Positions 24,630-35,695 of a stretch of 62,000 bases of DNA are shown here, piece after piece. Position numbers and translations under genes: made by a program. The notes beneath the pieces were generated by a model. That model saw nothing but the letters and a program-made list of their open reading frames with translations, did no database searches and was not told where the DNA came from. The number at the start of each line of letters is the position of its first letter. The first letter of the stretch is position 1. The stretch comes from Symbiodinium natans. Taxonomy: Eukaryota > Sar > Dinophyceae > Suessiales > Symbiodiniaceae. Location of the stretch: the NCBI GenBank assembly GCA_905221605.1, contig CAJNDS010000037.1, positions 1-62,000 of the forward strand. Reading direction: 5' to 3'.

Positions 24630-26514
24630 GATATGTACACACACAGAGTTCCCAGAAGTAAGACACCAAAGTACAAGGCAGATAACCGCTAAGCCATGAG
24701 CACATTTCCCACTACAGTACCTGTCACTCAAAGGGCTTGAGTATAGGCGACGACCATGCATGTACAGTAGGTACAACGTTGCTGGCAAAGGGCTTGAGGG
24801 TTCGCCGCATGCATCAGCCAGACGCAAGAAACTGTTTACTCGTATGTCTTCAACTTTAACCCACCAATTCCTAAAACTAGAATCGCACAACGCGGTGCAA
24901 GAAACTATGAAGCTTTGCTGTCACGCATCATGTACAGCACCGGGAAGGAGTGTTGGGCCTCGACCTGTGGTAGCATGTGGTACCACACCCTTTTGAGTGT
25001 GGGTTGACTTGAGAAAATATTGGGAGAGTGCCTGTTGGTGTTTTGGTGAGGGGACGAGCCTGTGTTGCTTGCACTTGCTCATGACCGCGAGTGCATACAA
25101 CACGCAGGGTGCTGCAGATCCCGAACAGGAGGCCTTTACCTAAACCTTTAAAAACACTCCCACCCCCTGCCTCCTGCGGTGGAAGCCATAGGCTCACACC
25201 AAGGTGCAGCTGAACCTGCGAGCTACTGTGAGCTGTCTTGAGCATTTGATAGCGTCAGACTTCGAATGCGTTCTGAGGGCCTGCAGGGCTTGAGGCCGAT
25301 GATGTGCAAGACAAGGTGCAAGATAAGGGTCTTTCATCAGGTTCTTTCATGGATGCGGGTCCTCTGCTCTCGTTTCCACATGTTTCGATGCAAGAAAATT
25401 TTAGTTTTAAGAATTTGCGTTTGGCCTTCGGCACATAAGGCTTCAGTGTTTGACTCGAAGAATTAGGCCGCTGGCGTTGGGGTTTCTTGAAGGCTTGAGG
25501 GTTTTGAAAGTTAGGGTTTAGGAAATGGGCAGGACTGTGCCCCACCTTTGAGATCAAAGCTTCTCTTCGCGCGGGGACCCCTCCGCATTGCATGTAAAAC
25601 CACTGGATAAAACACGAGAGGCGCCAACAGCAATGAAACCCAAAGCTTCTGATCCCACGACCCTAAGCAGCCCTGCGGACCTCAACCTACCTCAACTCAC
25701 CACCCAATCCCTACCTTCCCCCAGGCGCCTTTTTGGGGAGGAAGTCCCTGCGTGGAGCCCCTGAGTGTTTGGGTTCAGGAATTTAAGTTGAATGGCATCT
25801 CATAATGGGGATGTAAGAATTCAGCTTACGGCCTGAATACTAGTCGGCTGAAGGCGCGACTCAACAGCCCGCCGGGCTTCGGATTTTAGGTCAAGTCAAA
25901 AAGCATCAGAGTGTGGGCTGTGCACATCTGACAGTGCACCATGCGAATTCGGGGTTCCCTCGTCGAAGCTATGGTTGCTGGACCCTGAGCATTCTTCCTG
26001 AATCTGGGAATGAAGTGACCTGGTATTTACTCAGAAGTATTGCTCATCTGTGAGGAGAAAATACAGAGTTGTAGAAAGCTCCCCTAAACCTCTCGCTGCT
26101 ACTGGTATTTGGAGTCATGCCCAGACTCTTGCACTCGTGAATGCGTGAACTCTGAAGAGAAATACAAAGACTTTTCTAGTCGAACATACAGGAATGGAAG
26201 GGCTGCTACGAAAATGCAGAGAAAATGATGTTTTCCTACTAGATTATAGAGAAAAAAACGATCTTCCTGGAACAACAAAACCCAAAGAAATGGGACCAAA
26301 AAAGTTTAAAATATGGGCTAAACTGAAAAGCAAAAAAAAGATGACGGTTTCGCATTTCGCGAGCCCAGGCATCCAAAAGCGATGACAGTTTCGAAGTGGC
26401 CTTTGCAGCTCCCCGATAGCTGCGGCCTCAAACCTCTGAATGACGAATGTCCAACAAGTTGCCGCAAGACACGAGAATCGATGTTCGGAGGAGCCGGAAG
26501 AAAGCGCAGCGCCC
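24226..26514. other. anonymous DNA with CA/TA repeat
   Basis: An (AC)/(AT) run lies at 24,599-24,630. On the minus strand near 24,690-24,705, TGGCTTAGCGGTTA resembles an RNA polymerase III A box, but no B box follows. No gene recognised. The DNA becomes AT-rich at 26,100-26,340. Confidence 0.4.
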
Positions 26515-27985
26515 CCAAGCTGCAACAAGTTTCCCAAAGTTGGCGCGGGTTGCCAGCCCGCACCCCCTGCCTAGCGCCCCTGAAGCTGCAACGAGTTTCT
26601 AAGCCTGAAACCGGCACGGGTTGCCAGCTGCCAAGCCCGGAGCCCCCCGAAGCTGCAACCCCCGCCAGCCGCACAATGTTGTAATCCCGCACTTTTTCCC
26701 AAGCCCTCCTGAACCCCCCCAAGCTGCAACGAGTTTCTAAGCCCGAAACCGGCGCGGGTTGCCAGCTGCCAAGCCCTGAGCCCCCCCCCGAAGCTGCAAC
26801 CCCCGCCAGCCGCACAATGTTGTAATCCCGCACTTTTTCCCAAGCCCTCCTGAACCCCCCCAAGCTGCAACGAGTTTCTAAGCCCGAAACCGGCGCGGGT
26901 TGCCAGCCCGCACCCCCTGCCAAGCCCTGAGCCCCCCGAAGCTGCAACCCCCGCCAGCCGCACAATGTTGTAATCCCGCACTTTTTCCCAAGCCCTCCTG
27001 AACCCCCCCAAGCTGCAACGAGTTTCTAAGCCCGAAACCGGCGCGGGTTGCCAGCCCGCACCCCCTGCCAAGCCCTGAGCCCCCGAAGCTGCAACCCCCG
27101 CCAGCCGCGCAATGTTGTAATCCCGCACTTTTTCCCAAGCCCTCCTGAACCCCCCCAAGCTGCAACGAGTTTCTAAGCCCGAAACCGGCGCGGGTTGCCA
27201 GCCCGCACCCCCTGCCAAGCCCTGAGCCCCCCGAAGCTGCAACCCCCGCCAGCCGCACAATGTTGTAATCCCGCACTTTTTCCCAAGCCCTCCTGAACCC
27301 CCCCAAGCTGCAACGAGTTTCTAAGCCCGAAACCGGCGCGGGGTGCCAGCCCGCTCCCCCGGCCAAGCCCTGAGCCACAATGTTGTAATCCCGCACTTTT
27401 TCGCTGCAACCCCCGCCAGCCGCACAATGTTGTAATCCCGCACTTTTTCCCAAGCCCTCCTGAACGAGTTTCTAAGCCCGAAACCGGCGCGGGTTGCCAG
27501 CCCGCACCCCCTGCCAAGCCCTGAGCCCCCCGCTGCAACCCCCGCCAGCCGCACAATGTTGTAATCCCGCACTTTTTCCCAAGCCCTCCTGAACCCCCCC
27601 AAGCTGCAACGAGTTTCTAAGCCCCAAACCGTCGCGGGTTGCCAGCCCGCACCCCCTGCCAAGCCCTGAGCCCCCCGAAGCTGCAACGAGTTTCTAAGCC
27701 GCGGGTTGCCAGCCCGCACCCCCTGCCAAGCCCTGAGCCCCCGAAGCTGCAACCCCCGCCAGCCGCGCAATGTTGTAATCCCGCACTTTTTCCCAAGCCC
27801 TCCTGAACCCCCCCAAGCTGCAACGAGTTTCTAAGCCCGAAACCGGCGCGGGTTGCCAGCCCGCACCCCCTGCCAAGCCCTGAGCCCCCCGAAGCTGCAA
27901 CCCCACGCCAGCCGCACAATGTTGTAATCCCGCACTTTTTCCCAAGCCCTCCTGAACCCCCCCAAGCTGCAACGAGTTTCTAAGG
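26515..27985. repeat. tandem array of about 147-bp GC-rich units
   Basis: At least ten copies marked by ACAATGTTGTAATCCCGCAC (or GCAATG...) at 26,673, 26,814, 26,962, 27,109, 27,257, 27,377, 27,424, 27,553, 27,767 and 27,916. The regular spacings are 141-149 bp and the others reflect partial deletions or a merged unit. Each full unit carries GCTGCAACGAGTTTCTAAGCC, a GCGGG-ttgccag-CCCGC stem-loop, CACCCCCTGCCAAGCCCTGAG and GCTGCAACCCCCGCCAGCC. Open frames on the minus strand of up to 229 codons simply translate the repeat. Confidence 0.95.
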
Positions 27986-30940
27986 TGGCACGGGTTGCCT
28001 GCCAATGCAAACACGACGTTTCGGGAGCCCCCAAGAAATCCCAAGAAAAGCGCGACCACGCCCAGGCCGAGGCGAAGCGCGATTGGTCCAAAAGCCAGTC
28101 GCCTGCGCGGCATCATTTACGTACCCACGCCTGCCCTTCACGTATGAGCTTCTTAGTGTTGACACACTGTTTGGGGGAATGAAAACAAGCAGCACGCAGA
28201 AAATTTCGAGTTCACGAGCTCACTACAAGTATCTTGACTCTGTACAACAAGACATTATGCTAACAGAAAGATCTGCAATAGCAACACATAGTGAGCGAAA
28301 CGAACAGGAACGATGACTTGGATTATTCATATGATATATCCACATTATGTACTGAACCTTCAGAAGTTTATTTGTGCAAGTGATTCAAAACATACATTGC
28401 CTCAATGGAATTAAACCCACGAGCGTGGGCTGCAAGGCCACAGCCCGATCTTGATGGAGAGCCAAAATCCTAAGGAAGCCTACCACCTTATCGCAGTGTC
28501 CAAGTCACGATCCCATGGCGGAAGTAAAGCCTTGGCTGCAACGAGCATTGTAGTACTGGGCCGAGTGGGGGGGGGGGGGGGCGGCGAACACAACCTAAGG
28601 TGACAATCTGACAAGCTACTAACATACCATACCTGATTGACAGGTCGGAAAGCCCACAGATGTGCGAAACCTCGCGGGCAACTGAAGTAACGTCAAGCCC
28701 ATGACTCATGCGCTATGGGGATTGAAAGCTTAATAACATGATTGAAGGCCCCAGGTTACATGCCCATGTCCCGATGTTTGAAGATAGCGGACAAACTCAG
28801 GCCCAGGGTGTGGGAGAGCGAGGTGGGTTGCCTTGATGACACACATTTCAGATGCGACCTTACAAAGCAATGTCTCATGTTACATGTACATGTCCCGGCG
28901 CATTTGGCTCCTGCGTAGGAGGGCGCATCCGGCTGTGTATTTTCAGCTGGGACAAACCCAGCCACGGCTCCCATATGCTCCCATGCTTCCCATTACTGCG
29001 TCAGTGAGGCACACAGGACAAAGGAGGGCGTACAAAATCTGGCTTTATGATTTACGTGAATTACTTCAAGGAATATAATGATGATGAGGGAATACCTCTA
29101 AATAGAATTAAGAAATCTCGAATGGAGTTATGAATAAAACTTAAGAACAAAGAAACAAAAGAAATATTATTATATCGATAGACATTGTGGAATTTTATTA
29201 ATCGATGTATTTTGTCAATAACGTCCAACAAGGATCTTCTGTCCGGCATCTATCTCTTGAGGACAAACCATCCGTCCGCGAAACACCGACGCCCGCCAAG
29301 AACTGTACGGAGGCGGTTACTTGGTGGAAGGTGGAATTGTGAAGAGTCCTTTTTCTGGCAGATAGGGACGAAAAGAACTCCAGGGACGTATATCTACATA
29401 ATAGCCATCTCCAACCAAGTTCGGAAATCCCGCATGTCAGCATCATCTCCGGCTCGCAAGCAAAGCTGGCTCAAGGACCAAAAGCCTCATAAACTCATAG
29501 AGCTGCCGAAAGCGGGTATGCAGAGTCTGCCCAGAAAGATGCCACAGGCAAAAACAAGATCCGGTTGGTCGACCCTGACTTGATGCCTGGCTGCGAAGAA
29601 TGTCTCCGCGAATGCTGGGCGTATTCGAGTCGACAGTGTTGCCCGTGTCTGAGAGCAGCTATGCCGATGAAGCGGCGGCAATAGCTTGAGTAGCTTGGGG
29701 TGCTCTAGCCGATCAGACCACGGGCGCGAGGCTGCGACACTAAGGCAGGGAGGGCTTGGCAAAACGAATAGGGCGCAACGTGGGTGGAAAGCCAGAGCAA
29801 GCGTGTGGACCGTGGGCGGAGGAGGAGAAGGCACAAGCCAGGCCCGGGAGGGCACTTTTGGAGGCTGTCCCAGAACACGCCTAGTACCACAAGAGCCCCG
29901 AAAGGAAGAAGGCGAGGGACAGGGGAACACAACCCGTGCAAACTTTGGAACCCAGCTACTTGTTGACTTGAGGACACACGGTTTGGGTTGGACCTTTCAA
30001 GGCAAAGCTTGAGCTCGATGGTCGTTGATGGTCTTTGGTGGTTTCTTGCTGGCTCAGGGGGAGGTATGTGCGGTGATGTTGAGTCGCCGTATTGTAGCAG
30101 CGCGACTAGGGAGCACCCAGCAGAGCAACACCCTCAACAAACCGCAGACTCTCAACACTTCCGCATCAGGTGCGAAGCAAGGGACAAACTCCGCATTCAC
30201 CAACGAGGAGCAGACCCTGCACAAATATACCGGTTCCGGGCTTCGAGTTGTCGGGTCAATGGGGCCGGGGATTGTCCACGATCACACATGCACATGCACC
30301 ATATACAAACATTCCAAAGCTTGAGAGCCCTACAAATCCAAACCAATACAGATGTTTTTGCCCACGCTGTATGTGGACAACTGGAGACCGAACTAACCTG
30401 AAATCGAGGCCGTTGAAAATCAACCGATAAAACCATGCACATGCACAAAAGCTAGCAAACAGTGCAGGTGTGAAGCTTTGCAGTGCTGACAAGCCAAAAC
30501 CTATAAACCGCAAACGCATTCGTTGGCCAGTTCTGCTTTTGACTCCTTTTCGGACTCGCTTCGTATTTCAATCTCAAAAACATGACTGGGAAACCCGAAC
30601 GACTTACAATGTTCACCACCTGTGATTTACAAAACGCGTCAATCCTTCAAGCCCTCAATCTTCTGGCACCTCCGCCACTGCGACAAGCCCTCGCTGTGCA
30701 GAGACCAAACAACTCGCGGCAACGGGAGCTCGGTATAGCCTGGCGTTCGGCTGCTACGTCCCTACCCGAACCCGACTAAATTGCCCCGCAGAGAGGGCCA
30801 CGGGAGTTTTTTGCTGCTGTATGAGTCGAAACCCTGAACCCTGAACCAAGTCTCTCAAACCGTCAACAAAGAGATGGGCGGGGGCACGATGACGACGCCG
30901 ATGCCAATGACTGTCACGACGACGATGATGACGACGACTA
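27986..30940. other. anonymous DNA with a G15 run
   Basis: No supported gene. A run of 15 G is at 28,567-28,581. An AT-rich patch lies at about 29,060-29,220. A degraded tRNA-like structure is possible on the minus strand at 28,407-28,465. Open frames of up to 147 codons lack motifs. Confidence 0.4.
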
Positions 30941-31000
30941 TGATGAGCAGGAGCAGGAGAGGAAGCAGGAGCAGGAGCAGCAGCAGGAGTAGGAGAAGCA
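30941..31000 (+). repeat. GAGCAGGAG-type short repeat
   Basis: Purine-rich GAGCAGGAG units, following GAC/GAT trinucleotides at about 30,885-30,940. Low complexity with no gene. Confidence 0.75.
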
Positions 31001-32929
31001 GTACAACCAGAATGCACGGTTTGCCCCTGCCAGCGTAACAGGAGCGAACTTGAATTCACGCACAAGCCCATTTGCAAAGTAGACCCTCTGATTCAAGATG
31101 AAGCGGCCTCAAGCAGTCTATAGAAATGATACCAACAGGAGGAGCTGGAAGGTCCTACGTTCTATTGCGCGCTGTCGGTGTTCCACTTGTCCCACCTCTC
31201 CACACACACTTACTTGCATGCCACAGGCTCACACCCCAAGCCTCAAACTGGGAACCAGGCCGGGCACACACGTGTTTTCAAAAATAGCAAGTACGGAAGC
31301 ACTTTTGAAAACACACTTATGTTACTAAACACAAAAATCGCCACAAAACTCTTGCAAAACCAGAACATCATCAACTCATCCACAAACTGCCTTGTCTCCA
31401 AGCAAGATGCCGAGCATTGCCGAGCAGCTCAGTGCGTGGGGGTCAGGTGCGAAGTAGGGGAGCCTTCGTCGGCATCCTTGCGGGCGTCCAATGAGACTCA
31501 GTGTTTTCGGGTGCACATGGTTAAGAACATCGTATGGATTGCCCGCAACGCCAAATAAATTCGTGCTGGCTTGAGCGTAACATGGGAGAAGTGGTGGTGA
31601 ATAATATCTACAACTGGTCGGCGTCCAGGTTGCAATCCAAGCGTTAAAAACAGTTAGCCACCGAAACTCCGCCACGTCAAGCGTTGAATGTGCGCGGGAC
31701 TTGTATGCTCTGTTTGACGTCAGGTTTCTGGTCAAAATGTTTGACATGTGGCCCTCGGACAAAAATTCGGTGCTTGAAAAATATGTATGTGTTAAAACAT
31801 GTTGCTAACGAGATCACCACCACCACCCACCGGCCTCCAGCCACCGGCACCGACGGAAACCCTCCAAACCCGCGAGCCGAGCTGTCATTTGCGTAAACCT
31901 CTTGAGTCACGTAAGCGCTGCCATCAACATGAACATTTTGGAGAACACGTGCCAAATTACCTGAGCTTCCCGAATGACCGCCAGGAACACCCCTTGCCAC
32001 TGAGATTAGCGCATTGCTAAACCTTTCTGACAATGAACAGGGTAGCGTGCTCCCCTACTTACACGAACCCGGAATGCTTCACCAGGCTGAGAAGCTGTTG
32101 CTAAACAAAGAAAGAACATTGAGGGCCCTTGCGTACCAAGAAAAGCCAAACAACAATGAAAGAGAGGAGAGGAAGGACTTCATGCCGGAGAGAAGAAGAC
32201 AACATCTCTTGGTCCCTCTTCTGAAAGTTTCTTGCTGTTCGAATTGCTCCTCCTCTGTTCGGCTCAGTCTTCCATCTTCCTGTTTGTGAGATGGCAAAAC
32301 AATCAAAGACAAGAAGAAAGAAGAAACCAGAGAGGAGGTAGGGAAATATTGTTCCTGCTTCTCCTTCGTTTCCGGTGTCCTCTTCAATCAAAGAAACGGA
32401 AGCTTGAGGGCAACGAGGACCCCGTGTCCGCACCAAACCCCGCCAAGCTGAGGAGAGAAAGTCCAACCGAAGTCCCACACTGATGCATTGGTGACTGTGT
32501 GGAGTACAACCTTTCACCTGCGCCTGTCATGATGATGAAATAAGATTTTTGCACCGCGTGTGCCAGACCACAGGAATGGCACACAAACACCAGATGAGAT
32601 GATCCGTACGGGGTATGGTTTCGGCCCCTTGCTACGCCGCCAGACACACAGGAATAACGTAGCACGAAATGAGATGAAGATGAAAATGAAATGATGCCTC
32701 ACCAGCTGGCCAACCCGGACCTTAGGCACGGGCGAAAAGGCCCCGACTTTTTGTTGTTGTGGCATGCCAGCTACATCCTCAGATGTCCAGGCACTGCATT
32801 CGCAGGTACACAAGACTGATCAGGTCTTGCCTCCCACTTGCATCCACAGCTTCGTTGAGTGTGGTAGGATGCAAGCGCCACACTCCCCTGCTACGGCAGC
32901 GACGCCTTTCCAGGATGAACTACCTCTTT
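31001..32929. other. anonymous DNA
   Basis: No recognisable gene or RNA. Overlapping frames on both strands reach 138 codons without known motifs. Confidence 0.4.
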
Positions 32930-32952
32930 CCACACACACACACACCCACACC

Positions 32953-32984
<32 letters not shown>

Positions 32985-33006
32985 CACACTCACACTCACA
33001 CTCACA
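32930..33006 (+). repeat. CA / CACTCA microsatellite
   Basis: (CA)n with CCCACA interruptions, passing into CACTCA hexamers. It lies immediately 3' (minus sense) of the Cys-rich coding-like segment. Confidence 0.9.
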
Positions 33007-33479
33007 CCAGGCCCAGGATCCTCTTGGTGCTCACGCTGTACGTTGCCCCACAGCAGTGGGGGCAGGGCTTGCCGGCGTCGCAGATTCTCGGGCGCGACGG
33101 CGGCTGCCAGGACATCTGGCAATGTGCGGCTTGCACACGCAGGTCTATGTGGTAGGCCACTTGGGGGTTGGAAAAGCGGCTCTGCGTGACCGCACTGCAT
33201 GCACGGCGTGAGGCTGTCCCACCCGACGCACACCTCCGGTAGGTGGAAACAGCGGCGCACTGCGCGGCACGTCCAGCACGTCCTGCTGTGCCAGGCATCA
33301 TCCTGTCGGAGCCCCACGCCTTGAGTGCCTCGCTGCCCACTCCGACAGGTGGGACTGGTCGCCGGGCCGGGCCGCGGCAGCCGAAGCACAGTGGGCAGCC
33401 GTCTGGCTGCGCGTCGTGGCGGTGTTCATGCTGGCAGCGCAGGAGCCCCTGAATGGCGCTGTTGGGGTTATGGAAGCTC
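33002..33479 (-). CDS. possible exon(s) of a Cys/His-rich protein of unknown function
   Basis: GC-rich minus-strand sequence with high GC at third codon positions. A frame entering just after a pyrimidine-rich acceptor-like CCTCCTCGCCGCAG (AG at 33,480-33,481) reads SFHNPNSAIQGLLRC, then CQHEH and CPLCFGC. Near its end it holds HCQMSW and CPHCCG, and stops beside the CA repeat. A second frame in the middle reads CWTC, then CMQCGH. The CxxC and CxxCxH spacings suggest zinc binding. The two competing frames mean either an intron or decay. I do not recognise the family, and the start is unknown. Confidence 0.3.
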
Positions 33480-33682
33480 CTGCGGCGAGGAGGAGGGGAC
33501 TGGGTGGCTCCACGGCGGTGTTACCCTGGAGCGTGTGCACGCGGCGGTTCCGCTCCTGTAGGTGCAAGGAAGCGCAAGCGCTTCCCACGAAATGTGAAGC
33601 AAGCTCCAAAAAAACAGAAGCGAACCTGCAGCCGACTGCTGTGGCCGGCAAGAGAGTAGTATTAGGCGGTCAGTGCAGAAGC

Positions 33683-33740
33683 ACCAGAGCCATTTTGGCT
33701 CAAGGTACAAATCGGGCCCTTGCTGTAAAGCAGGCCTTTT
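33683..33740 (+). ncRNA. spliced-leader-RNA-like gene or pseudogene
   Basis: ACCAGAGCCATTTTGGCTCAAG at 33,683-33,704 matches the 22-base dinoflagellate spliced leader at all but two positions (AG for GT near the 5' end), with its last 17 bases identical. It is followed at once by GTAC, as a leader exon should be by its 5' splice site. Downstream lies a hairpin: GGCC (33,715-33,718) pairs with GGCC (33,733-33,736) and TGCT with AGCA, around a GTAA (GNRA-type) tetraloop, with a CT bulge. TTTT follows at 33,737-33,740. A transcript ending there would be about 55 bases, near the 50-60 reported for dinoflagellate SL RNA. The exon holds the ATTTTGG Sm-like motif. The two leader mismatches argue for a variant or decayed copy. 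A leader relic from a reinserted mRNA is the main alternative. Confidence 0.55.
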
Positions 33741-33942
33741 GTCTTTTCTTTTGAAGCCTTTTTGGCTTTCTTCTTTGGCTAGCTAAGGTTGCTGGAAAAT
33801 TCTTAAAAACAAGTTTTTTCTTTTCATGCACATGGAACCCCACATTTACACTTGGGCGCAAAACCCAAACCTGGCTTTCTTTTCACAAATGTTCGAGATT
33901 TCAGAACTTTCTCAACATCATTGTTCTTATGGCGGTCTTTAG
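33741..33942. other. T-rich spacer
   Basis: T-rich sequence with repeated CTTTTTGGCTTTCTTC-like words follows the SL-like gene. Nothing else recognised. Confidence 0.4.
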
Positions 33943-34353
33943 CATCAAAAGTATCTAGACCGGTCTGATCTTTCTGAGAATGCTGAAAACTCTCGAAACA
34001 GCTTTCTCTCAGAAAAGCAGACGAGCCAGACCGGCTGCGGCACGTCGCAGGGAGGCGGTGCGACGGGCGTCATTCTCGCCCAAAAAGTCGCTGCCTGGCA
34101 AGCGTTAAAAAAACAAGACCAGTACGAGCAAGCATGAGCGGCTACAGACCTCTGCAACGCCCAGGGCGACTTCCAGCTCCACGGGCGACCGTACCTGACC
34201 AAGCAAGAGGAGCGAGAAACAAAAAAAGCAGACCAACAAAGAGGAAAGCTTAAACCAGTCGTAAGCAACGCGCGTGCTGATGTGAAAGGGCAGCGGCATC
34301 GTCGTGGCCCGAAAGCTAGCCTGCGCGCGCGTTTGGGGACGGGAGTGATGTGA
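33943..34353 (+). pseudogene. possible broken coding segment, unknown
   Basis: One plus frame runs from after a TAG at 33,942 to a TGA at 34,351-34,353 with a single internal TGA (34,135-34,137). It encodes a hydrophilic, Lys/Gln/Arg-rich product with stretches such as QKVAAWQALKKQDQYEQ and RPYLTKQEERETKKADQQ. The composition suggests former coding sequence, while the opposite-strand 161-codon frame is Cys/Phe/Trp-rich and looks like its shadow. No family recognised. It may also be a chance open frame. Confidence 0.22.
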
Positions 34354-34979
34354 TGCGCGCGGAGGTCCGGTAGGCCTTTACAGGAACTGCCCAAGAACAA
34401 AAGAAACAATTGCATCTCGCACAGAAACACCGGCCTCGTCGACGATCACGGGTCCAGCCTGCCAGGATGATAGGAAATGAGATCTCACAACTAGTGTCTA
34501 GCAAACCGGAAAAAAAAACCTTGTGCTGAGGACGAGGCCGGTGTCAGGACCGTAAGCTTGCAGAAGGTGGCCTTTGTAGGACTGGGCGTAGACATCCCAG
34601 TCGCAAGGGCTCACCTGCAAGGCAAGACACGTGGGGCGGGGCGTGGCGCTTATCGAGGTCACTGAGAAAACCGCCTCCTGCGCCGCGTTGGACATGTCGG
34701 CCCAGCAATGCGTTTAGGCACGTACCTGTCCGGGGAAGAGTCAGACAGGAACCCGCGCCGAAGAGAACCGAATTCAAAAAGCAAGAAGATGAGCGAGATG
34801 GAATAGGGGCACAGGAGCGGTGGCGAACATGATTGTGCCTGACAGCAGCCAGCGTAGAGAAAAAGCAGATAGCAAATACTGTAAGAAGAGAAAACAATTA
34901 AAGAACAAGGACAGCAGTAAGTGACACCAGCCTAGGAAGGATCCGAAAGCGAAAGAGTCGAGGGAGGACGCACCAGCTG
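34354..34979. other. anonymous DNA
   Basis: No gene, RNA or repeat recognised. Confidence 0.4.
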
Positions 34980-35140
34980 AGTTTGGAAGCTGGTGGGGGT
35001 TGCCACCGCACCTCCTGCCAAAGGCGTTTCGAAGTTGATGCCGGTTGCCAGCCCAGACACCCCCTGCCAACCCCTCCCCCCCCGAACCCCCCAAGCAGCA
35101 ACGAGTTTCGACTGGCGCGGGTTGCCCAGCCCGTACCCCC
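34980..35140. repeat. GC-rich dispersed repeat family, locus 3
   Basis: Contains GGTTGCCAGCCCAGACACCCCCTGCC, AAGCAGCAACGAGTTTCGA and GGCGCGGGTTGCCCAGCCCGTACCCC, diverged copies of the module arrayed at 26.5-28.0 kb. Confidence 0.8.
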
Positions 35141-35339
35141 AGGAGGTCAGCCCCTCCAAGGCGCACGCATGTCCGCGTCCAAGGTGCACACACGTCTTGT
35201 TTTCATTGGTTTTTTCCAGGTGTTTCGAAGCTTTCGGATTCCGGAAACTTTCTCAAAACAGTTTTCTTGGGTTGAGGGTGGCTGTTCAGGGCTTTGAGAG
35301 CGCACGCAGCTTGGAAGTGCCACGTGCAGCTTGGAAGTG

Positions 35340-35500
35340 GCTTTAGGCTTCAGGGTTTGGGGTTTAGGGTTTCGGGTCCAGGGCTAAGGGTTTAGGGTTT
35401 AGGGTTTAGGGTTCAGAACCCGTGCCACCCAAACGAGCGTCGGGCTCGTTTGGGTGCCAAGATCCCTGAAATTAACCCTAAACCCTAAACCCTGCGGCGC
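35340..35500. repeat. TTTAGGG and CCCTAAA blocks around a perfect hairpin
   Basis: TTTAGGG-type repeats (35,343-35,411) run up to CACCCAAACGAGC-gtcgg-GCTCGTTTGGGTG (35,426-35,456), a perfect 13-bp stem with a 5-base loop. CCAAGATCCCTGAAATTAACCCTAAACCC follows. The telomere-type repeats therefore switch strand at the hairpin. The same hairpin with its right flank recurs at 36,680-36,760. Confidence 0.85.
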
Positions 35501-35695
35501 CTGGAGGTCCTGAAAAGGCCTCTGAAAGGCCCCAGTCTTGGACTAAGACTTAGAGTCGCTCTCGGCGCTGAAAGGCCCTGCCAAAATCTGCACCTGCTGG
35601 CCCCGGACAAGGGTGACAGGGACTCCTGCGGCTGAAAAGGTCTGGGCTGAAGGCTTCATTTATGTCCTCCGCCAAGTAAATCTTTCGACACTCGG

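Noticed and set aside
24685-24710. tRNA gene suggested by TGGCTTAGCGGTTA on the minus strand
   Set aside because: A-box match only; no B box, anticodon stem or acceptor stem could be formed.
26571-27260. Repetitive 229-codon minus protein with LATRAGFGLRNSLQL-like units
   Set aside because: All copies follow the 147-bp DNA repeat in several frames, and unit indels are not multiples of three. This is not a protein repeat under selection.
26515-27985. CRISPR-like array
   Set aside because: Units are contiguous satellite repeats with no unique spacers, in a eukaryotic context without cas genes.
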